From the NCBI GenBank assembly GCA_018817385.1, contig JAHIUA010000087.1, positions 124,001 through 188,000 on the forward strand: DNA of 64,000 nt, read 5' to 3'. The notes under the pieces are model-generated. The model saw only the letters and a list, made by a program, of their open reading frames with translations. It was not told the origin of the DNA and ran no database searches. Positions 49,263-58,511 of this stretch are shown piece after piece. The position numbers and the translations under genes are program-made. This DNA comes from Pseudomonadota bacterium. GTDB taxonomy: Bacteria; Desulfobacterota; Desulfobulbia; Desulfobulbales; Desulfocapsaceae. Position 1 is the stretch's first letter. Each line of letters begins with the position of its first letter.

Positions 49263-49931
49263 ATGATTGTTGCAGAACGAAAACCCATGGCAGAAATTAT
49301 CGAAATGGTGAAGGACTGTAAAAAAGTTCTGGTCCTGGCCTGTCGTGGATGTGTCACTGTCTGCTCGGCTGGAGGAGAGAGGGAGGCTGAGATCCTGGCT
49401 TCACTTCTTCGTCTTGGCATGAGAAAGGAAGGCAAGACGGTTGAAACAACCGTCGCCAGTCTCGTTCGTCAGTGCGACCGTGAATACATTGATGAAATTG
49501 ACCAGTGGCAGGGACAGTATGATGCAGTGGTTTCCACTGCCTGTGGGGTAGGGGTGAACTTTATCTCTAACCTGCGCAAGGACACCATGGTCTATCCGGC
49601 ACTCAACACCACCTTTTTCGGTGGTTCTGCCAATCAGGGTGAATGGACGGAACAGTGTGCCGGCTGTGGTAACTGTATCCTTCATCTTACTGGAGGACTC
49701 TGTCCGGTGGCGCGCTGTGCCAAGAGTCTGATGAACGGCCCCTGTGGTGGATCCGTCGATGGTAAATGTGAGATTGATAAGGATGTGGAGTGTGTGTGGC
49801 AGTCTATCCATGATCGCCTCGGTTCTTTTGATCGCTCAGCGCAGATGGAAGTCATCAGCCCCATCCGTGACTGGTCCACTGCTGGACATGGCGGTCCGCG
49901 AAAGACCGTGCGTGACGATCTCACCGTGTAA
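49263..49931 (+). CDS. Methylenetetrahydrofolate reductase C-terminal domain protein (MetV-like)
   Basis: LACRGCVTVCSAGGEREAE, TACGVGVNFI, CAGCGNCILHLTGGLCPVARCAKSLMNGPCGGSVDGKCEI. Confidence 0.9.
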   Translation: MIVAERKPMAEIIEMVKDCKKVLVLACRGCVTVCSAGGEREAEILASLLRLGMRKEGKTVETTVASLVRQCDREYIDEIDQWQGQYDAVVSTACGVGVNFISNLRKDTMVYPALNTTFFGGSANQGEWTEQCAGCGNCILHLTGGLCPVARCAKSLMNGPCGGSVDGKCEIDKDVECVWQSIHDRLGSFDRSAQMEVISPIRDWSTAGHGGPRKTVRDDLTV

Positions 49932-49981
49932 CTCGTGACAATCGTATAGAACTCCTTGAAACTTTTCAGGGATTAAGATAG

Positions 49982-50029
49982 AAATCGCTTGTATACCTGC
50001 TATGGTATGGAAGCGATTTTTTTTTGTGT
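49982..50029 (+). terminator. Rho-independent terminator after the hdrC-mvhD-metV-like genes
   Basis: AAATCGCTT..AAGCGATTT with inner ATACC/GGTAT, followed by T9. Confidence 0.88.
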
Positions 50030-50189
50030 AAGGGCTTACTCAAAAAAAAATTGAGTCAAAATGCCCAGGCATGTGGTCTTCTCAGGCAATCGGTCTGATT
50101 GGCGGCTTGCAGGTCGCTTGACTTCCTGTTCAGAGGAGATATCTCTCGGAAGGCGACGTTTTTTTTACTGAGCCCTGAAGGAAAGGCAT

Positions 50190-51440
50190 ATGGAGTGGGA
50201 TAGGGAGCAGGGTGTGGATCTGAAAACGGCCCAGCGTATGATTCTTGACCAGTGCGTAGTCTTGTCCGAGGAACGTGTCTCGCTTGGGGACTGTCTGTGC
50301 CGTTTTCCTGCCCGTTCGCTTCCTGCCCTGGAACCTGTGCCTGCTTTTGATCAGTCCTTGCGCGATGGCTATGGCCTGGGCAAAGCGGTCGAAGATGGAG
50401 ATGGAAAAAAGGCGTCGCGCTTCCGTATCGTCAGTGAGGTTGCTGCCGGAGATACTCGCAATTTGCGTCTCCGTTCGGGCGAGGCTGTGCGGATTATGAC
50501 CGGAGGATTGCTTCCCCATGGTTGCCGGGGGGTGGTTCCCCAGGAATGCTGTCAGGTTGAAAACGATACAGTGGAAGTTCCTCACCGTTTCTTGGCAGAG
50601 AGTGGTTTCTTCGTTCATGCCCGAGGCAGTAGTCTGAAAAAAGGACATGTTATTGTTTCCCGGGGAACTCCAGTCAGGCCAGAACATCAGATCGATCTAG
50701 CCGGAGTTGGTTATCAGATGCTTCCAGTGGTGAAGCAACCGCGAGTCAGTTTTTTCTGTACCGGCAGTGAGCTGGTCCCCCATGCCAGTGGAAAAATTGA
50801 TGGACAAAAGTTTTCTGCAAATCCCTATCTCTTACAGAGCCTGATCCGCCTTTCGGGTGCTATTCCCCAGAACCTGGGGATGGTGACAGATGACTTGGAT
50901 GGGGTCTGTCAGCTTCTTGCCGCTATAGATTCTTCAGGGGCTGATGTCATTATCAGTACCGGTGGCATGGGGCCGGGAAAGTTTGATCTCATTGAGGAGG
51001 CCTTTGCCCGTGTCGGTGGCAAGGTGATCTACCGTTCCCTCAAACTGCGACCTGGAACATCGACCCTCTTCGGTCTAATCGGAAGCACTCTTTTCTTCGG
51101 CATGCCTGGACCGCCTCCTGCCGTTCAGCTTCTGTTTAATGAACTGCTGCAGCCTGCACTGCTCCGTCTCCAGGGTGCAGACAGCTGCCTCCCAAAGATG
51201 ATTCGTGCCCGTTTGACAGAAGAGCTGTTTTTGAAAAAACGAGACTTCCCCCGCCTGAAAAGTGGCAGGCTTCGCTTTGAAGAGGGGAGTTGTCTGGTTC
51301 GCCCTGCGCGACGAAATGATCCGGAAAGCTGTTATATCTATTGTCCGGCCGGGAGACGAGAGCTCCGCAGGGGAGAAATGGTTCGCGTTCATCTCGTCCG
51401 TGGAATCTCAGCACTCTCATCTCCGCTGACTTTGGGCTGA
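50190..51440 (+). CDS. MoeA-like molybdopterin molybdotransferase
   Basis: PAFDQSLRDGYGLG, AGDTRNLRLRSGEAVRIMTGGLLPHG, VSFFCTGSELV, IISTGGMGPGKFDLIEEAF. Confidence 0.9.
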   Translation: MEWDREQGVDLKTAQRMILDQCVVLSEERVSLGDCLCRFPARSLPALEPVPAFDQSLRDGYGLGKAVEDGDGKKASRFRIVSEVAAGDTRNLRLRSGEAVRIMTGGLLPHGCRGVVPQECCQVENDTVEVPHRFLAESGFFVHARGSSLKKGHVIVSRGTPVRPEHQIDLAGVGYQMLPVVKQPRVSFFCTGSELVPHASGKIDGQKFSANPYLLQSLIRLSGAIPQNLGMVTDDLDGVCQLLAAIDSSGADVIISTGGMGPGKFDLIEEAFARVGGKVIYRSLKLRPGTSTLFGLIGSTLFFGMPGPPPAVQLLFNELLQPALLRLQGADSCLPKMIRARLTEELFLKKRDFPRLKSGRLRFEEGSCLVRPARRNDPESCYIYCPAGRRELRRGEMVRVHLVRGISALSSPLTLG

Positions 51441-52258
51441 CAGCAGGGGCAGAAAAAGGTTGCCCGTCCACCGACCTGAATCTTTTCTATTGGGGTGTGG
51501 CAGCTGGAGCAGGGTTCTCCTTTTTTTCCGTAGATGAGGAAGTTCATCTGAAAATATCCTCCCTCACCCGAGGCGTTGACAAAGTCGCTGATAGTGGAGC
51601 CACCGCAGTCGATGGCCTGCCTCAGGGTCTTACGGAGAACACTCAGCAGGCGTTTCCAATCTCTTGTGGAGAGAGATGCTGCTGCCTGCTGGGGATGGAT
51701 GTGCGCTCGGTAGAGGGCCTCGTTGGCGTAGATGTTGCCGATGCCGGCCACCATATGGCTGTCCATAAGGAAGGATTTGATTGGTTGCCTGCGCTGCCTT
51801 GCCCGTTGCCTGAGGTAGGCGATGGAGCAGGCACGGGAAAGGGGTTCGGGGCCGGTTGCGGAAAAGAACTGCTCTTCTTCTCTGCTGCCGTTTTTGAAAG
51901 AGAGGAGCTGGATGGAGCCAAATCTTCGGGTATCATTGTATCGGAGTTCTGTGTTGTTATCCAGGAGCCAACAGACATGGTCATGGATCTTCTGCGGAGA
52001 TCCTGCCGCAAAGATACCCAGATTGCCGGTCATTCCCAGGTGAATGATGAGTCCGGAACCCTTGTCAACTTTCAAAACCAGGTACTTGGCCCTCCTGGTG
52101 AGACTCACGATCTTGGCGCCGCAGAGTTCATCCTTCATCTCCTGGCAGGCAACTGGAGTGCGCAGCTTCTTGCCGGAACAGTGTATGCTGAGGATGGTCC
52201 TCGCGAAAATATGAGGCAGTAATCCTCTGCAGATGACTTCGACTTCAGGGAGCTCAGG
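51389..52258 (-). CDS. mutM: Formamidopyrimidine-DNA glycosylase
   Basis: MPELPEVEVICRGLLPHI, GIGNIYANEALYRAHIHP, zinc finger CSSCHTPIEKIQVGGRATFFCPCCQ. Confidence 0.95.
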   Translation of the reverse strand, partial: PELPEVEVICRGLLPHIFARTILSIHCSGKKLRTPVACQEMKDELCGAKIVSLTRRAKYLVLKVDKGSGLIIHLGMTGNLGIFAAGSPQKIHDHVCWLLDNNTELRYNDTRRFGSIQLLSFKNGSREEEQFFSATGPEPLSRACSIAYLRQRARQRRQPIKSFLMDSHMVAGIGNIYANEALYRAHIHPQQAAASLSTRDWKRLLSVLRKTLRQAIDCGGSTISDFVNASGEGGYFQMNFLIYGKKGEPCSSCHTPIEKIQVGGRATFFCPCCQPKVSGDESAEIPRTR

Positions 52259-53042
52259 CATTGGCTTTTGCTGGGGTGAAGTTTGTCGTCTTCCGGCCTT
52301 CAAGGCAGCAGAGGGCCAGACCGTAACCGTTATTGAGGAGTCCTGCCAGTACAGGAAGCGAGGTTTTCGGCACCTTTGTTGTAGAGAAATGAAGGAGGGT
52401 CTCTGTTTTGTTTAGAGTTGTGATGTCGCCGAGCGCTATCTCATGAAATCCAGGAATTCCTGTGGGGCTGAGCATTTTCTTGATGGCCTCCTTTCCTGTC
52501 CAGAGCAGGGAGAGCCTTGATAAATGAGGGAGGTGGGGAAGGGATTGTTGGAGCCGCTCTGCTTCTTTTTCGGTGCAAAATCGTTCTTTAACGCGGTCCA
52601 GGCCTTCGCTTGGATACTGAATATCGATGCCGCATGGCCTGGTACTGACCAGGGCCGCAGCAAAAGACTTGGAATGGGTGATGGAAAGTTGGGGGAAAGG
52701 GAGTGCGATTCCCGGTAATTGTTTAAAATAGGGTCGACCCGATTCTTCGGCTGCCACTCTCCAGCGATGGTGATCAGGAAGAGGGGGGGGCTTTGGGGTG
52801 TTGTGGAGAAAGCTGTGGAGGGCCTGCTTGGCGCAGATCCTGCCGGCTAGCCATTCCTGGCGTCGTTTTGGATAGAGATAGCCCGCCAGTTGCTCCATTT
52901 CTTTTTCATGGAGCCACTGGTGAAGAATGACCGTTTTCTGTTCCAGTTCCGGCAAAGGCAGTATGGCCATGGCAGGGGAGGAGTCTGGAAAAAGCTCTCG
53001 GCACAGGACCAACAGTGTTGGGGGAATGAGGGCAAAAATCAC
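52254..53042 (-). CDS. 4'-phosphopantetheinyl transferase superfamily protein
   Basis: LSITHSKSFAAALVSTRPCGIDIQYPSE, LLWTGKEAIKKML. Confidence 0.88.
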   Translation of the reverse strand: MIFALIPPTLLVLCRELFPDSSPAMAILPLPELEQKTVILHQWLHEKEMEQLAGYLYPKRRQEWLAGRICAKQALHSFLHNTPKPPPLPDHHRWRVAAEESGRPYFKQLPGIALPFPQLSITHSKSFAAALVSTRPCGIDIQYPSEGLDRVKERFCTEKEAERLQQSLPHLPHLSRLSLLWTGKEAIKKMLSPTGIPGFHEIALGDITTLNKTETLLHFSTTKVPKTSLPVLAGLLNNGYGLALCCLEGRKTTNFTPAKANA

Positions 53043-53196
53043 TCCTTGCTCCTCTCTGGAAATGGGGGTAGATTAAGTCGTTGCATTTTTTAGTGTTCCT
53101 GCTATCCAGGGGGGTGTCGGACTGAGAAATAAATCTGCCAGACTTCCGGGGTGTAAGAAAGAGTACATGATCGTTTTTCTTCTATAAGGATTACCA

Positions 53197-53811
53197 ATGA
53201 ATAGTGTCATTCAGCTGACGGGATATGATTTTGTTATTATTGCACTGCTGTTCCTCTTCACCCTTCGTGGGTTTTGGGTGGGATTTTTGCGGCAGATCAC
53301 GGTACTGGTGGCCCTGCTCGTCGGCTATACTATCGCTGGTCAGTATCATGACAAACTCTTCCCTTTTTTGCGAGGAGTAACGGAGAATCCGCATGCGGTT
53401 TTTTGGACCTCCTATGCGATTCTTTTTGCTTTCACCTATGTGGTGACCATGCTGATGGGTAAGGGGCTGGCCAGAGTCGTGGAACTGACCGTTGCTGGCT
53501 GGTTCGACAAAATTCTCGGTGGCGTCCTTGGTTTTGCCAAGGGTGGTGTTCTTGTTATTTTGCTCAATATGGTTCTGACTGGAATTCTTGCCCCTGAAAA
53601 CCCCATGATTCGTAATTGTCAGCTCTATCCCTATGTGAAACAGGCAACGGATCTCTTTCGCAGTCTGATCAAGGATGAGAAGATACGGGACTCTTTTTTA
53701 CAGAAAGAGCCTGCTATATCCTCTGAAAAAACGACTGAACCGTTACCGCCTGAGGTTAGTCCCTTTGTTCCTGCTAACTCTCCCAAAGAGAAGCCCTCTC
53801 CGGTAAAATGA
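53197..53811 (+). CDS. CvpA family protein
   Basis: ALLFLFTLRGFWVGFLRQITVLVALLVGY, ILGGVLGFAKGGVLVIL. Confidence 0.88.
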   Translation: MNSVIQLTGYDFVIIALLFLFTLRGFWVGFLRQITVLVALLVGYTIAGQYHDKLFPFLRGVTENPHAVFWTSYAILFAFTYVVTMLMGKGLARVVELTVAGWFDKILGGVLGFAKGGVLVILLNMVLTGILAPENPMIRNCQLYPYVKQATDLFRSLIKDEKIRDSFLQKEPAISSEKTTEPLPPEVSPFVPANSPKEKPSPVK

Positions 53812-54483
53812 GGCCAGAGACTGGGCTGGAACACCGAGATGATATGCGCAAATAATCAACTGATTTATCAGGGTTGTTCGGAAAGGGCCCAGTCGCTGCC
53901 AGCGTCTGCCTGAGGTGCATACTTCCTGGGGCAGGGTGATCACCTTCCCCATCTTTTTTGCTTGCCTGACAAAGACGTAGTCTTCCATTATTGGTAATTC
54001 CGGAAAGCCGCCGAGGAGATTAAAGTGCTCTTTGCGGAGAAACAAAGCTTGATCTCCGTAGGGGAGTTGGAGGAGCTGGGAGCGAAGATTTGCGCTTTGA
54101 ATAATACGCTGCAACAGCCAACCGGCCCCTGGCACCCGGAGACGAAAAGCACCGAGGATGATGTCTGGGGCTGCCAGGCATGCTGTCACCCTCTCCTTGA
54201 AATCGGCTGGTAGGAGGGTGTCGGCATGGAGGAAGAGGAGCAGGGGAGATGTGGCGCATCGGGCACCGAAATTCAGCTGCGCTCCCCGTCCTCCTGAACA
54301 GGTCTCTACTCGAAATCCGAGGCTGCGGGCGAGCCTGATCGTGTCGTCCGTGCTGCCACCATCAACGACTATCAGTTCTGTACCTGTTTCCAAAAGAGGC
54401 TGAAGGGTAGAAAAATTTTGCGCTTCATTGAGGGTGGGAATGATGATGGAAATATTTGAGATCTTCTGCTGTGTCAATGTCAT
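53743..54483 (-). CDS. TIGR04283-type family 2 glycosyltransferase
   Basis: ISIIIPTLNEAQNF, ELIVVDGGSTDDT, RGAQLNFGARCATSPLLLFLHADTLLP, YGDQALFLRKEHF. Confidence 0.9.
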   Translation of the reverse strand: MTLTQQKISNISIIIPTLNEAQNFSTLQPLLETGTELIVVDGGSTDDTIRLARSLGFRVETCSGGRGAQLNFGARCATSPLLLFLHADTLLPADFKERVTACLAAPDIILGAFRLRVPGAGWLLQRIIQSANLRSQLLQLPYGDQALFLRKEHFNLLGGFPELPIMEDYVFVRQAKKMGKVITLPQEVCTSGRRWQRLGPFRTTLINQLIICAYHLGVPAQSLASFYRRGLLFGRVSRNKGTNLRR

Positions 54484-55066
54484 GAAGTGTTGAAAGAGTA
54501 TGGAGACGCAGGTTTTGTTCCTGCGCCCGGTTAAGGGTCTTGGAGAGGACCTGTGGTGTAGACCAGGGAATATCGCGGAACAGGTTCCGGCAACAGCTGC
54601 TGCTGACGTTTCGTGCCAGGCCAATGAGGTAGTAGCCACCGTCATGGGCGGGACCCAGTACCATATCGTGATGATGGAGTGACGCAAGGCCTTCGTCTAA
54701 GAGAGAAGCCGTGATCGCGGGACAGTCTGAGCCGACAAGGATAACGTTACGCCCCTGGTTCAGGGCCTGAGTAAGTGCCTGGGCCATGCGTTGTCCCAGG
54801 TCTTCTCCTTGCTGCTGAAAAAAAGAATAGCCCGTCGTGCCCAGCCACTCCTCCATTTCGGGCAGGGAGCCGCCGTCATAATAAATAAAGAGTTCCGTGT
54901 TGGCCCTGTGAACACAAGAATTGAGTTCCTGCAGAATGTGGCTCACCAGTTGTTGGTGGATCCTGATTGCCCCCTCATCGCCAAGCACAGGAATCAGCCG
55001 GGTTTTGCATCTCCCGGGGCGTGGATAGCGTGTAAAAAGAATGACAAGATCTAGAGAAGATGGCAT
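54425..55066 (-). CDS. TIGR04282-type glycosyltransferase
   Basis: LVILFTRYPRPGRCKTRLIPVLGDEGAIRIHQQLV, VGSDCPAITASLL, LGPAHDGGYYLIGL. Confidence 0.92.
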   Translation of the reverse strand: MPSSLDLVILFTRYPRPGRCKTRLIPVLGDEGAIRIHQQLVSHILQELNSCVHRANTELFIYYDGGSLPEMEEWLGTTGYSFFQQQGEDLGQRMAQALTQALNQGRNVILVGSDCPAITASLLDEGLASLHHHDMVLGPAHDGGYYLIGLARNVSSSCCRNLFRDIPWSTPQVLSKTLNRAQEQNLRLHTLSTLHDIDTAEDLKYFHHHSHPQ

Positions 55067-55152
55067 AAAGATATACAGGAATGAACGCTTAGTTTTCTGT
55101 TGCTCAAGTAGCAGGTAAAGCCATCACGGATGGAACTGGATGTAGTAGACTT

Positions 55153-55932
55153 GTGATGAAGTCTCATAAACGAAAAAAGAAACCGGAATCGTATTGCAAA
55201 AGGACATATCGGCAACTGATGTCCCAGGCCGGTATGGTCACAACTCAGGTCCGGATTAAAGAAACTGATCTTCATATTCTCGCAGAACAAGGGGTTGCGG
55301 AACAGGCAACAGACCTTGTCCTTCAGTATCGAAACCAGCTGGAAGGCTATATTGTAAAGTATCCCCAGTTTTCTGCAACACTTGATCCGCTTCCCCAAGA
55401 CAAAACTGCCCCTCCGCTGGTGCGGGATATGCTGAGTGCTGGAATTCAGGCCGGAGTCGGTCCCATGGCTGCCGTGGCGGGGGGAATCGCCGAATATGTG
55501 GGCAAGGGACTTATGGCCCAGGGGATCAAAGAAGTCATGGTTGAAAATGGCGGAGATATTTTTTTGCAGCGATCCTGTGCCTGTTCGGTGGCCATTTTTG
55601 CCGGGGAATCTCCATTGAGTTATAAGGTCGGCCTGCGGGTGGATCCATCTCAGATGCCTCTGGGCATCTGTACTTCTTCCGGGACGGTTGGTCATTCCCT
55701 GAGTCTTGGTGAAGCCGATTCCGTGACTGTCCTGGCCCGATCCACCCTCCTTGCTGATGCCGCTGCAACACGACTTGGAAATGAGGTGGGAGCTGTGAAA
55801 GGGGGTGAGGCCGGAGTGGCCCGAGCCCTTGATATGCTCAAGAAAATTCCCGGAATCATCGGAGTCGTGGTCATCTGTGGAGAGCTTATGGGGGCGACAG
55901 GAGATGTGGAGTTGGTCAGGATTGATCTGTAG
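55153..55932 (+). CDS. UPF0280 (ApbE-related) family protein
   Basis: RTYRQLMSQAGMVTTQVRIKETDLHILAE, AGVGPMAAVAGGIAEYVG, VMVENGGDIFL, GICTSSGTVGHSLSLGEADSVTVLA. Confidence 0.9.
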   Translation: MMKSHKRKKKPESYCKRTYRQLMSQAGMVTTQVRIKETDLHILAEQGVAEQATDLVLQYRNQLEGYIVKYPQFSATLDPLPQDKTAPPLVRDMLSAGIQAGVGPMAAVAGGIAEYVGKGLMAQGIKEVMVENGGDIFLQRSCACSVAIFAGESPLSYKVGLRVDPSQMPLGICTSSGTVGHSLSLGEADSVTVLARSTLLADAAATRLGNEVGAVKGGEAGVARALDMLKKIPGIIGVVVICGELMGATGDVELVRIDL

Positions 55933-55955
55933 AACCTTGCGTAAGGAGGCAGAGC

Positions 55956-56336
55956 GTGACTGGAAACGAAAAGAAGGGGGCGGAACAGAGACAAGTGAGC
56001 CGAAGGCACCTGCTTTTTTATCTGCGGGTCTTTGATGGAATGAGCAGTCGGGTGGTAGGACATCTGATCGATATCTCAGCAAAGGGACTTATGCTGTTGT
56101 GTGACGAGCCCGTTGCCTTGAATGAGGAGTATCGTCTGCGCATGCGTCTGCCGCTGGATATTGTGGGCACCGATGAGATTGTTTTCAAGTCCACCAGTCG
56201 TTGGTGCCGTCCCGATGACAATCCTGATTTCTATATTAGCGGGTTCCAGATTCAGGGTCTGGATAGTGAGAGTGAAAGAGCGATCAGTTCCCTCATTGAG
56301 GAGTTTGGCTTTTCCTATCAGGAGGAAGAATGTTGA
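55956..56336 (+). CDS. PilZ domain protein
   Basis: Diverged PilZ pattern: VVGHLIDISAKGLMLLCDEPVALNEEYRLRMRLPLDIVG..FYISGFQIQGLDSESERAISSLIEEFGF. Confidence 0.8.
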   Translation: MTGNEKKGAEQRQVSRRHLLFYLRVFDGMSSRVVGHLIDISAKGLMLLCDEPVALNEEYRLRMRLPLDIVGTDEIVFKSTSRWCRPDDNPDFYISGFQIQGLDSESERAISSLIEEFGFSYQEEEC

Positions 56337-56462
56337 AGGCTCAAGGAAAATAAGCACCTCATTGCTCGATGATTGATCTGTTCTGAGCATATGGACAGCT
56401 TTGCGGATGATGATCTCGTGAAAACTTTCCGCCTCCCTCCTTGAAACTTGTTTGTGTTTCCT

Positions 56463-57341
56463 TCAGCCTGCAGCCTCTTGTAACAATTCTTTGCGATAGA
56501 GGCGAACAAATGTGTCGATATCCTGCTGCCAGGATGTGAAGACGGAAAGCCCTCTCTCCTTCAGCCGCCTGTTGTCGAGGATGGAATTCCTTGGCCGATG
56601 CGCAGGGGTGGGATACTCTGCGGTGCTGCAGGGCACCAAATTGTGGGGAATCTCCATGGCGTCAAGGAAATAACAGGCCCCTTGGTACCAGGTTGATGAT
56701 CCTCCGGCTGTAGCGTGAGCAATACCCTGGAGACTCGAAGTCAGGACTGTCTGGATCTGCCGGGCAAGGGTGGCGCTCCAGGTGAGGGCGCCGTACTGGT
56801 CATTGACCACCTTCAGCTCTCTATATGGATCTGCCAGGGCCAGACGGAGCATGGTCTTGAGGAAGTTTGTGCCCGTCCAGCCATAGAGCCAGGCTGTGCG
56901 CAGGATAAGGTGGTCTGAGGAAAATTCAGCCACTGCCTGTTCTCCGCCAAGCTTACTCCTGCCATACTCTGAAAGGGGGGCAGCCGTATCTTCTTCAGTG
57001 TACCCTTCTGGTACTAATTTGGTGCCGGCAAAGACATAATCGGTGGAGATGTGAATAAGTCTGCCGCCTCTTTCCTCCATGCCCTTTGCCAGATTTTCCG
57101 GGCCCCTGGCGTTAACCTGCCAGGCCAGTTCTTTTTCTTTTTCACAGTTGTCTACAGCCGTATATCCTGCGCAGTTGATCAGTACCTGTGGCTGGTGGGC
57201 GCGAATGGCCGCAGTGACTGCCTCCTGGTTGCAGATATCCAACTCTTTTGAACCACAGGAAACGACTGTATGCTCTTGGCTCAGGAGGGAGCTGACATCG
57301 TGGCCCAGCTGGCCATGGCCTCCAGTGATGAGAATTTTCAT
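56463..57341 (-). CDS. rfbD: dTDP-4-dehydrorhamnose reductase
   Basis: [58 protein letters not shown]. Confidence 0.94.
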   Translation of the reverse strand: MKILITGGHGQLGHDVSSLLSQEHTVVSCGSKELDICNQEAVTAAIRAHQPQVLINCAGYTAVDNCEKEKELAWQVNARGPENLAKGMEERGGRLIHISTDYVFAGTKLVPEGYTEEDTAAPLSEYGRSKLGGEQAVAEFSSDHLILRTAWLYGWTGTNFLKTMLRLALADPYRELKVVNDQYGALTWSATLARQIQTVLTSSLQGIAHATAGGSSTWYQGACYFLDAMEIPHNLVPCSTAEYPTPAHRPRNSILDNRRLKERGLSVFTSWQQDIDTFVRLYRKELLQEAAG

Positions 57342-58228
57342 TGGAGTCGGTTCCTGGATTCTTTTTCAGCTGTTATTTCGAGTAGATATTGGCCATATTG
57401 ATTTTTGAGCATGTCTGTTGCCAGCTGTTCCATCTGCCTGGCGTCGATATATCCCAGACTGTAGGCAATTTCTTCGATACAGGCCACCTTTAAGCCCTGT
57501 CGTTCCTGCACGGCCTGGACATAGCTTGCGGCCTGCTGCAGGGATTCGTGGGTACCGGTGTCGAGCCAGCAAAAACCACGGCTGAGCGGCTGGACGCGAA
57601 GTTTTCCCTGGCGCAGGTATTCCATGTTCAGGTCGGTGATCTCCAATTCCCCCCGTGGCGAAGGTTTGATTGCCTTGGCAATGGCAATCACATCATTATC
57701 GTAGAAATAGAGGCCGGGAACGGCAAATTTAGATTTTGGTTTCTCAGGCTTTTCTTCGATACCAACCACATTATTGCTGGCATCGAATTCAACCACTCCG
57801 TAGCGTTGGGGATCTTTTACCGGGTAGCCAAAGATCAGGCCGCCCTCTGAAAGGGTGGCGCTTTCCTGAAGGACACGAGAGAACCCGGACCCGAAAAAGA
57901 TGTTGTCGCCCAGGATCAGGGCCACGTTGTCATTGCCGATAAAGGATTCTCCGATGAGAAAGGCCTGAGCCAGCCCTTCAGGGGCAGGTTGTACCGCATA
58001 ACTGATGGACAGACCCAGGTGGGAGCCATCATTGAAAAGCTCCTGGAAATCGGGAAGATCATGGGGGGTGGAGATGATCAGAATATCACGGATACCTGCC
58101 AGCATGAGCACGGACAGGGGGTAGTAGATCATGGGTTTGTCATAGACCGGGAGCATCTGTTTGGAGATAACTCGGGTCAGGGGGTAGAGTCTGGTTCCAG
58201 ATCCACCGGCAAGGATAATGCCTTTCAT
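57338..58228 (-). CDS. rfbA: Glucose-1-phosphate thymidylyltransferase
   Basis: [54 protein letters not shown]. Confidence 0.96.
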   Translation of the reverse strand: MKGIILAGGSGTRLYPLTRVISKQMLPVYDKPMIYYPLSVLMLAGIRDILIISTPHDLPDFQELFNDGSHLGLSISYAVQPAPEGLAQAFLIGESFIGNDNVALILGDNIFFGSGFSRVLQESATLSEGGLIFGYPVKDPQRYGVVEFDASNNVVGIEEKPEKPKSKFAVPGLYFYDNDVIAIAKAIKPSPRGELEITDLNMEYLRQGKLRVQPLSRGFCWLDTGTHESLQQAASYVQAVQERQGLKVACIEEIAYSLGYIDARQMEQLATDMLKNQYGQYLLEITAEKESRNRLQ

Positions 58229-58321
58229 AGACGCTCTCAGTTGAAAAAATCTTTTTATGTTGATATGTTTGTAACTATTCATGTCATGCCCGATAATTGG
58301 CAAACCACCACTCTGTATCTG

Positions 58322-58422
58322 GTTAGCAGTGCTTTATATTCGTTCAGTCTGGGCTTCGAAGCATACTCGTGCTATTCGAGAAGACCTAAAAGGACGAAGA
58401 TGGAGTGCTGCTGAATAGTTAC
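58322..58422. repeat. Palindromic dispersed repeat, full copy B
   Basis: GGTTAGCAGTGCTTTATATTCGTTCAGTCTGGGCTTCGAAGCATACTCGTGCTATTCGAGAAGACCTAAAAGGACGAAGATGGAGTGCTGCTGAATAGTTAC, homologous to copy A. Confidence 0.85.
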
Positions 58423-58511
58423 ATATGTTTTAGATCTATTATCAGGTGTACGAAACAAGATAAATATAGTGAGCCTTTCTGAAAAAGCAAATAGAATACA
58501 GGGAAAGAGAG

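Noticed and set aside
55051-56082. 343-aa minus-strand ORF
   Set aside because: Antisense to the conserved UPF0280 gene; composition looks non-biological.
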